In this document: positions 58,877 through 64,000 of the stretch, in pieces | Numbering within the stretch: the stretch's first letter is position 1 | Layout of the letters: each line of letters begins with the position of its first letter | From: Longispora sp047121295 | GTDB lineage: Bacteria > Actinomycetota > Actinomycetes > Mycobacteriales > Micromonosporaceae | NCBI RefSeq assembly: GCF_047121295.1 | Contig: NZ_CP139447.1 | Location: forward strand, 5,456,001-5,520,000 | Direction: 5' to 3' | Length of the DNA: 64,000 bases | Translations under genes and position numbers: made by a program | Notes under the pieces: generated by a model | Told to the model about the DNA's origin: nothing | What the model saw: the letters and a program-made list of their open reading frames with translations, nothing else | Database searches by the model: none

Positions 58877-60163
58877 CTATCGCAGCATGTTCAGGTTAAC
58901 GGCGTCCGCCATCGCCTGGTATCCCGCGTCATTGGGGTGGATGTGGTCCCCGCTGTCGAACTCGGCCCGCAGCTTGGTCGGAGCGGCCGGGTCACGCATG
59001 AGCTTGTCGAAGTCGACGATGCCGTCGAAGTCGGGGCTCGTGCGCAGGTACTCGTTGACCGCGATCCGGGTGGCCTCCCGCTCGGGAGTCCACACGGCGG
59101 CCGTCGAGGTCTCGTACGGCATCAGCGTGCAGCCGATGACCTTGATCGCCCGCTGGCGCGACTGGACCGAGATCTGGTGCAGACCGTCGATGATCGCATC
59201 GGCGCTCTCGTTGCTCATCCAGATGTCGTTGATGCCCAGGTCGACCACGACCGTGCCGACGCCGGCCGGAGCCAGGACGTCGTGCCCGAGGCGGAACAGC
59301 GCGCTGTTGCCGATCTCGGCGAAGCCGCCGCCACCGTTGATGGGCTCGAGCCCGTCCTTGGTGATCCGGTTCCCGCTGACGCCCATGTTGAGGACGCCCG
59401 GGGTGCGGCCGTTACGCGGGTTGAGGATCAGGCGGGTGGCCAGGGCGTCCGGCCACCGCTTGTTCCCGCCCAGCGTGGAGTTGGTGCCGTTGGCGATCGA
59501 GTCACCGAGGATGGCGACCGAACCGCCGGCCTTCTCCCGCAGCACGTCGATGCCGGCGAGGAAGTAGAAGTTCTCCCTCTGGGTGGCACCGGGCACCGCG
59601 GCCTCGTTGGTCTTGTCACCAGCCGAGATGTACGAGATGGCCCGAGACTGGAAGTGGAACGTCGTCGGCCCGGTCGCGACCGGGAAGAACAGCGTCACGA
59701 CCAGGTCCTGCTGGTTCCCGATGGTCCAGGTGACCGGGTCACTGAGCAGGTCAGTGCCCTTCTTCTGCACCACCGACGTCTTCCCGTTGAACGTCAGCTC
59801 GTGCACGCTCGTCAGGTCGATGTCGGACGGGTCCGGGGTGGTCAGATCCGGCAACGCGATCGTGGCGTGACCGATGGTGATGGACGGGTTCAGACCGTAC
59901 TGGTCCGAGAGCCGGATCCGGAGTGCCTCACCACCGACCGAGGTGTGCACGATCTGCCGCAGGCTCTGGTTGGTGAAACCGATCTGGCTGGAGCCACCGG
60001 CGACACTTCCGGGCGTCGACCCCGCCGCCCACGTGCCGGTCCATTCCTGCGTCTTTTCAATGCCGCCGGTCGCCGAACCGCTGCTCGCGGCGAGCACAGA
60101 GGATGCGACAACCGCGACCGCCGAGGCGGCCAGCAGAACCCGCAACTTTCGAGGGGTGTTCAT
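58877..60163 (-). CDS. Secreted SGNH/GDSL hydrolase
   Basis: The 428-aa protein has a signal peptide (about 1-30, ending VLAASS). A beta-rich N-terminal module (about 35-200, EWTGTWAAG, then TNQSLRQIVHTSVGG) is followed by an SGNH domain with AILGDSIANGTNS (block I Ser), DLGINDIW (block III Asn) and SGDHIHPNDAGY (block V Asp, His). It hydrolyses esters outside the cell. ATG 60163 is followed by a good signal sequence. It separates the P450 from the divergent ligase-MFS pair and may be unrelated to the cluster. Confidence 0.9.
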   Translation of the reverse strand: MNTPRKLRVLLAASAVAVVASSVLAASSGSATGGIEKTQEWTGTWAAGSTPGSVAGGSSQIGFTNQSLRQIVHTSVGGEALRIRLSDQYGLNPSITIGHATIALPDLTTPDPSDIDLTSVHELTFNGKTSVVQKKGTDLLSDPVTWTIGNQQDLVVTLFFPVATGPTTFHFQSRAISYISAGDKTNEAAVPGATQRENFYFLAGIDVLREKAGGSVAILGDSIANGTNSTLGGNKRWPDALATRLILNPRNGRTPGVLNMGVSGNRITKDGLEPINGGGGFAEIGNSALFRLGHDVLAPAGVGTVVVDLGINDIWMSNESADAIIDGLHQISVQSRQRAIKVIGCTLMPYETSTAAVWTPEREATRIAVNEYLRTSPDFDGIVDFDKLMRDPAAPTKLRAEFDSGDHIHPNDAGYQAMADAVNLNMLR

Positions 60164-60493
60164 GTCGGGAGCGAACCTCCAATTGATGACCAACGTGGGT
60201 CGTCCGCCCGTCAATTACTCGGGCGGTAGGGACAACAAGTTAGTGCCCTCGCCGTACAGCGTCAATCGGCTCTTAGAATGGATTCGGGAGTCCTTTCATG
60301 CATATCGATATGGCGAATGCACTGTGGAGCTACCTATTCGGGAAAGCGCCATGAAAGGGTCATTCCCGTGTTCGCAGCACAGTGGATGCTCCACGCTGGC
60401 CCATACCCCGGGGGAGCGGTATGGTCCCCGTCAGGCGGACCCAGTCGCCACGCAATTCGCCCCCGTGAGGGCACGGAAAAGTAGGGGATTTAG
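60164..60493. promoter_or_regulatory. Divergent intergenic region with three palindromes
   Basis: The region is AT-richer than its surroundings. It contains CCGCCCG-N9-CGGGCGG (60204-60226), CCTTTCATG and CATGAAAGG 49 bp apart (60292-60358), and CCATACC-N10-GGTATGG (60401-60424). The last lies about 70 bp before the ligase start and is the best operator candidate. AGGGGA at 60484 is the ribosome-binding site. I see no gene. Confidence 0.55.
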
Positions 60494-62029
60494 ATGGACA
60501 ACTACGTCAATCGCGCCCTGGACATCCTCGCCGGGTACGGCCAGCGCGAAGCCCTCGTCGGCGACGGCGTCCGGCTCACCTACGACGACGTCCACGCGAA
60601 GGTGCTCGAGCTCGCCGCGTCCCTCCAGGACAACGGCGTGCGGTCCGGCACGGCGGTCGGCGTGCTCGTGTCCAACCCGCCCGAGGCGCTGCCGCTGCAC
60701 CTCGCCCTGCACCTGCTCGGCTGCCGTACCGTGTGGATCGCCCTGATCACCCCGCGCAACGAGCTGGCCGCCTACGTGCAGCTCGCGCAGCTCGACGTGC
60801 TGATCTACGACGCGCGCACCCAGGACGCGCTCGGCCGGGAGATCGCCGCGAGCCTGGCCCCGCTGCCGGTGCTGTGCCTCGGCCCCGACGGGCTCGGCCC
60901 GGACATCCTCGCGCCCCGCGCCGCCGACGCGCCCGCCCTGGACCTCACCGGGGTGACGCACGAGCCGGAGTCGGTGTTCCAGACCAGCGGCACGACCGGA
61001 CTGCCCAAGATGGTGCACCACCGGCAGGGCTTCTTCGAGCAGGTCATCGCGCTGGCCGGCGCGTTCCGCGACTCCGGGCACCCGGTGCTGCGGCACCTGT
61101 CCGTCACCCCGCCGTGGCATGTCAGCGGGCCGATGACCGCGTACTTCAACCTGTTCCACGGCGGCGTGCTGTTCGTGCAGGAGGACTGGGACGCCGACGT
61201 CTTCCTCGCCACCATCCACACCGAGCAGATCAACTCGACGTTCGTGTCCCCGCCGCTGTTCTACGAGCTGCTCGACCACCCGAAGCTGGCCGAGACGGAC
61301 TTCCGACAGATGCTGATGTTCAACGTCGGCAGCGCCCCCACCGCCCCGGCCCGGCTCGTCCAGGCGCACGAGCTCCTCGGCCCGGTCGTCCGGATCGTGT
61401 ACGGCCTGAGCGAGTCCACCCTGATCAGCGCCATGCCGAACGTCACCCCCGACCCGGCCCACCCCGACCGGCTCGGCTCGTGCGGCGTGCCCTACGGCGA
61501 CGTGACGATCGAGATCCGCGACGAGGACGCCCGGCCGGTGCCCACCGGCGAGCTCGGCGAGGTGTGGGTCTCCAGCAAGCTCAACATGACCGGGTACTAC
61601 GGCCAGCCCGACTACACCGCCGAGACGCTGGTCGACGGCTGGGTCCGCACCGGGGACCTGGGCAGGATCGACGACGACGGCTACCTGTACCTGGTCGACC
61701 GGGTGAAGGACATGATCGTCACCGGCCGGGGCTCGCGGAACGTGTTCTCCCGCCCGCTGGAGGACTTCCTCGCCGCCCAGCCGGAGATCCGGGCCGCCGC
61801 CGTCATCGGGGTCGGCGACGACAAGCTCGGCGAGGTCGTGCACGCCTACGTCGTGCTCGCCCCCGACGCGACGGTCGCCGTCGAGGACCTGCAGGCCCGG
61901 ATCCTCGCGGACTTCACCCCGATCTGGGTGCCCCGGACCGTGGACTTCGTGGACCGGCTGCCGCTCGGCAACACCGGCAAGGTGGACAAGAAGGCGCTGC
62001 GGGCCAGGTACCGGGCCGAGCACTCATGA
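60494..62029 (+). CDS. AMP-forming acyl/aryl-CoA ligase-like enzyme
   Basis: The 511-aa protein belongs to the ANL superfamily: A3 motif QTSGTTGLPKMV (about residue 165), A5 YGLSEST, A7 RTGDLG, A8 VKDMIVTGRGSRNVF and the A10 Lys in PLGNTGKVDKKAL. It adenylates a carboxylic acid with ATP and passes it to CoA or a carrier. VTPPWHVSGPM marks the acid pocket but does not tell the substrate. No carrier-protein gene is nearby. It overlaps the MFS gene by 4 nt (ATGA), so acid activation and transport are coupled. Confidence 0.92.
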   Translation: MDNYVNRALDILAGYGQREALVGDGVRLTYDDVHAKVLELAASLQDNGVRSGTAVGVLVSNPPEALPLHLALHLLGCRTVWIALITPRNELAAYVQLAQLDVLIYDARTQDALGREIAASLAPLPVLCLGPDGLGPDILAPRAADAPALDLTGVTHEPESVFQTSGTTGLPKMVHHRQGFFEQVIALAGAFRDSGHPVLRHLSVTPPWHVSGPMTAYFNLFHGGVLFVQEDWDADVFLATIHTEQINSTFVSPPLFYELLDHPKLAETDFRQMLMFNVGSAPTAPARLVQAHELLGPVVRIVYGLSESTLISAMPNVTPDPAHPDRLGSCGVPYGDVTIEIRDEDARPVPTGELGEVWVSSKLNMTGYYGQPDYTAETLVDGWVRTGDLGRIDDDGYLYLVDRVKDMIVTGRGSRNVFSRPLEDFLAAQPEIRAAAVIGVGDDKLGEVVHAYVVLAPDATVAVEDLQARILADFTPIWVPRTVDFVDRLPLGNTGKVDKKALRARYRAEHS

Positions 62030-63258
62030 GCCCGCGCACCGGGCTGATCGCACTGCTGGCGGCCGACACGGTCGCGGCGCTGGGCATCCGGATGTCCGTC
62101 GTCGCGGTCCCGTGGCTGGTCCTGACCATGACGAACAGCCCGATGAGCATGGGCATCGCGGCCGGGGCGGAGATGGCGCTCTACGTGCTGTCGAGCGTCT
62201 TCGCAACCCCGCTCGCCGACCGGTTCGGCCTGTGGCGCACGTCCGTCTACACCGACGTGGGCAGCGCCGTGGCCCTGGCGGCGGTCGCCCTGATCCCGGG
62301 ACTGGGCTTCGGCGCCCTGATCGTCCTGGTGTCCGTGATGGGGGCGATGCGGGGCGTCGGCGACCGGGCCAAGCACGTGCTGCTGCGCCCGATGGCCGAG
62401 GCGTCCGGGGTGCCGATGATCCGGGTCACGTCCCTCTACGAGGGCCTGACCCGGGCGGCGATCCTGCTGGGCGCCCCCCTCGGCGGCGTCCTCATCTACT
62501 GGTGGAGCGCCCCGCTGGTCGTCGGGTTCACCGGCCTGACGTTCGCCGCCGGGGTGCTCCTCGTGGGGGTGTTCGTCCGGCCGACCAGCGCCGGGAGCAC
62601 GGTGGAGGGCGAACCGCGCGAGCCGTACCTGACGGCGCTGCGCGGCGGGGTCCGGACCCTCGCCGGCGACCGGCTGCTGGTGACCATGACCGTGATCCTG
62701 TTCGCGAGCAACCTGTTCACCCAGGCGGCCGTGGTGGTGTTCGTGCCGCTGTGGGTGCGCGACGTCGTGCACACCCCCGCCGCGCTCGGCCTGGTCGGCG
62801 GGGCGTTCGCGCTCGGGGTCGTGCTGGGCAGCGTGGTGTTCACCTACCTGTCGACCCGGATCCCGCAGTACCTGGCGTTCACGCTCGGCGCCATCCTCGG
62901 CGGCGCGCCCCGGCTGCTGGTGCTCGGCCTCAGCGCCAACCTGCCCCTGGTGATGGTGGTGACCCTGCTGTCCGGGGTGGCGATGTGCGCGGTGAACCCG
63001 GTGTACGGCGCGGCCCTGTACCGCCGGGTGCCCGCCGCCCTGCAGACCCGGGTGTTCGGCCTGGTCACGGCCGTGTGCTTCGCCGGCATCCCGCTCGGCG
63101 GGTTCCTGGCCGGCTGGGCGGTGCCCGGGTTCGGGCTGAACGGGACCATCCTGGTGTTCGGGGGCGTGTTCCTGGCGGTCAGCCTGGTGCCGCTGCTCGG
63201 GGTGCGGGGGCGGGATCCGCTCGGGCTGCCGGAGCCGAAGGTCGCACCGGCGGCGTAG
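62026..63258 (+). CDS. Major facilitator superfamily transporter
   Basis: The 410-aa protein has about 12 hydrophobic segments and a hydrophilic loop near residue 190 (TSAGSTVEGEPREPY). ATPLADRFGLWRTSVY is the MFS loop 2-3 motif. Closely related drug-efflux-type members are common in biosynthetic clusters. It is translationally coupled to the ligase and probably exports the product; this is inference. Confidence 0.9.
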   Translation: MSPRTGLIALLAADTVAALGIRMSVVAVPWLVLTMTNSPMSMGIAAGAEMALYVLSSVFATPLADRFGLWRTSVYTDVGSAVALAAVALIPGLGFGALIVLVSVMGAMRGVGDRAKHVLLRPMAEASGVPMIRVTSLYEGLTRAAILLGAPLGGVLIYWWSAPLVVGFTGLTFAAGVLLVGVFVRPTSAGSTVEGEPREPYLTALRGGVRTLAGDRLLVTMTVILFASNLFTQAAVVVFVPLWVRDVVHTPAALGLVGGAFALGVVLGSVVFTYLSTRIPQYLAFTLGAILGGAPRLLVLGLSANLPLVMVVTLLSGVAMCAVNPVYGAALYRRVPAALQTRVFGLVTAVCFAGIPLGGFLAGWAVPGFGLNGTILVFGGVFLAVSLVPLLGVRGRDPLGLPEPKVAPAA

Positions 63259-63292
63259 GCGGCCGGCCGCCGGGTCGACCCTGTCCGGCGCG

Positions 63293-63298
63293 TAGGGT
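63293..63298 (+). promoter_or_regulatory. -10 box TAGGGT of a probable leaderless promoter
   Basis: TAGGGT ends 6 nt before GTG 63305. Confidence 0.4.
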
Positions 63299-63304
63299 CG
63301 CGGG

Positions 63305-64000
63305 GTGCGGTTCGCGATCCTGGGTCCCTTCGAGGCCGACATCGACGGTACCCCCCTGATGGTGTCCCGTCGGCAGGAACGTCGCCTGCTGATCGCGCTG
63401 CTCCTGCACCCCGGCGAGGTCGTCGCGACCGACCGCCTCCTGGACCTGCTGTGGGGCGACGACCTGCCCGACCGGGCCCGGTCGTCGCTGCACACGATGG
63501 TGTCCCGGCTCCGCGCCGCCCTGGCCGGCCCGCGCCCGGCCGCCACTCGGGCGGTCCCGCCCCCGGCCGCGCCGGTCGGCTCCCCCGCCGGCGGGGCCGT
63601 GCCGGCCCGGCGGTCCCTGATCCTCGCCGGGCGCGGCGGCTACCGGCTGGACATCGCCCCCGACCTGGTCGACGCCTGCCGGTTCCGCGACCTGCTCGCC
63701 AGGGCCGCCGCCGAGCCGGCCGCCGACCGCCGGTGCGCCCTGCTCGGCGCGGCCCTGGACCTGTGGCGCGGCGACCTCCCCGAGGACCTGGCCGTCGGCG
63801 GGCTGTTCGACGCGCTGACCACCGACCGGCTCCGGGCCACCGAGGACTGGCTGGCCGCCGGCCTGGACCTCGGCCGGCACGCCGACCTGCTGCCGGAACT
63901 CACCCGGCTCGGCGTCGAGCACCCGGCCAACGAGCGGCTCGCCGCCCTGCGGATGACCGCCCTGCACCGCGCCGGCCGGACCGCCGAGGCCCTGACCCAC
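63305..64000 (+). CDS. SARP/AfsR-type regulator, 3'-truncated by window edge
   Basis: The first 232 codons are visible. The N-terminus VRFAILGPFEADIDG, RRQERRLLIALLLHPGEVV and LLDLLWGDDLPDRARSSLHTMVSRLRAAL is the winged-helix DNA-binding domain of SARPs, followed by an insert and the start of the bacterial transcriptional activator domain (LLGAALDLWRGDLPEDL). SARPs activate biosynthetic operons by binding direct repeats. It may control the ligase-MFS pair or genes beyond the window. A -10 box lies 6 nt upstream. Confidence 0.88.
   Translation, partial: MRFAILGPFEADIDGTPLMVSRRQERRLLIALLLHPGEVVATDRLLDLLWGDDLPDRARSSLHTMVSRLRAALAGPRPAATRAVPPPAAPVGSPAGGAVPARRSLILAGRGGYRLDIAPDLVDACRFRDLLARAAAEPAADRRCALLGAALDLWRGDLPEDLAVGGLFDALTTDRLRATEDWLAAGLDLGRHADLLPELTRLGVEHPANERLAALRMTALHRAGRTAEALTH

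Noticed and set aside
1..64000. CRISPR arrays, tRNA, rRNA, insertion sequences, prophage
   Set aside because: No regularly spaced direct repeats, no tRNA cloverleaf or CCA end, no rRNA-like stretch, and no transposase or integrase was found on reading both strands.

Overview
The window is about 64 kb of very GC-rich DNA (well above 70 % G+C by eye) from an actinomycete. Gene content points to a filamentous or spore-forming actinobacterium, most likely Micromonosporaceae or a close relative. The signs are an XRE/DUF397 pair, an imuA'-imuB-dnaE2 mutasome, a SigD/RsdA-like pair, LAL-type LuxR and SARP regulators, LPxTG proteins with an actinobacterial class F sortase, and a class I ribonucleotide reductase behind a cobalamin riboswitch. 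I see no rRNA, tRNA, CRISPR array, transposase or prophage. The placement in a family is inference from gene content only.

Layout. 1-11.6 kb is mixed housekeeping: the 3' part of a LAL regulator, an ATP-dependent DNA ligase, a tandem GNAT, a DUF1304 membrane protein, a NUDIX hydrolase, an overlapping XRE-DUF397-lipoprotein operon facing a chain of tiny Cys-containing genes, an Lrp/AsnC regulator divergent from an L-asparaginase, and a small HD protein. 11.7-24.5 kb is a large minus-strand phosphate-transport island: pstC, pstA, three PstS-like proteins (two membrane-anchored, one of them 830 aa) and pstB. These are interleaved with an LPxTG protein, a sortase-fold protein lacking its catalytic His and Cys, a WxL-domain protein and a WxLIP-like (DUF916-type) protein. 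A repeated operator-like motif lies upstream of its transcription units. 24.7-30.6 kb is the SOS mutasome, with LexA-like boxes at both ends; the one at the 3' end precedes a possible 27-codon gene.

30.7-46.7 kb is a cell-surface and secretion island: a SulP transporter, three paralogous secreted proteins (two with LPxTG signals), a class F sortase, two M4 metalloproteases, an Exordium-like secreted protein, a fused polysaccharide deacetylase-glycosyltransferase, a SigD/RsdA-like ECF pair and a GH29 fucosidase. 46.9-50.5 kb is nrdAB with an NrdR-type box and an adenosylcobalamin riboswitch in its leader.

50.6-64 kb looks like specialised metabolism. A minimal type 2 lanthipeptide-like operon encodes a LanM dehydratase without a LanC domain, a 53-aa precursor with a mersacidin-type leader, and a LAL regulator. 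Next come a MurA enzyme fused to an XRE helix-turn-helix, a cytochrome P450, an SGNH hydrolase, an AMP-forming ligase coupled to an MFS transporter, and the start of a SARP regulator. Whether this is one cluster or two cannot be settled from the sequence.

Several genes (ligase, GNAT, DUF1304, NUDIX, Lrp, a small Cys protein, SARP) have a TANNNT-like -10 box 6-8 nt before the start codon and are probably leaderless. Most convergent or isolated gene ends carry perfect GC-rich hairpins without a U-tract, which is usual in actinomycetes.
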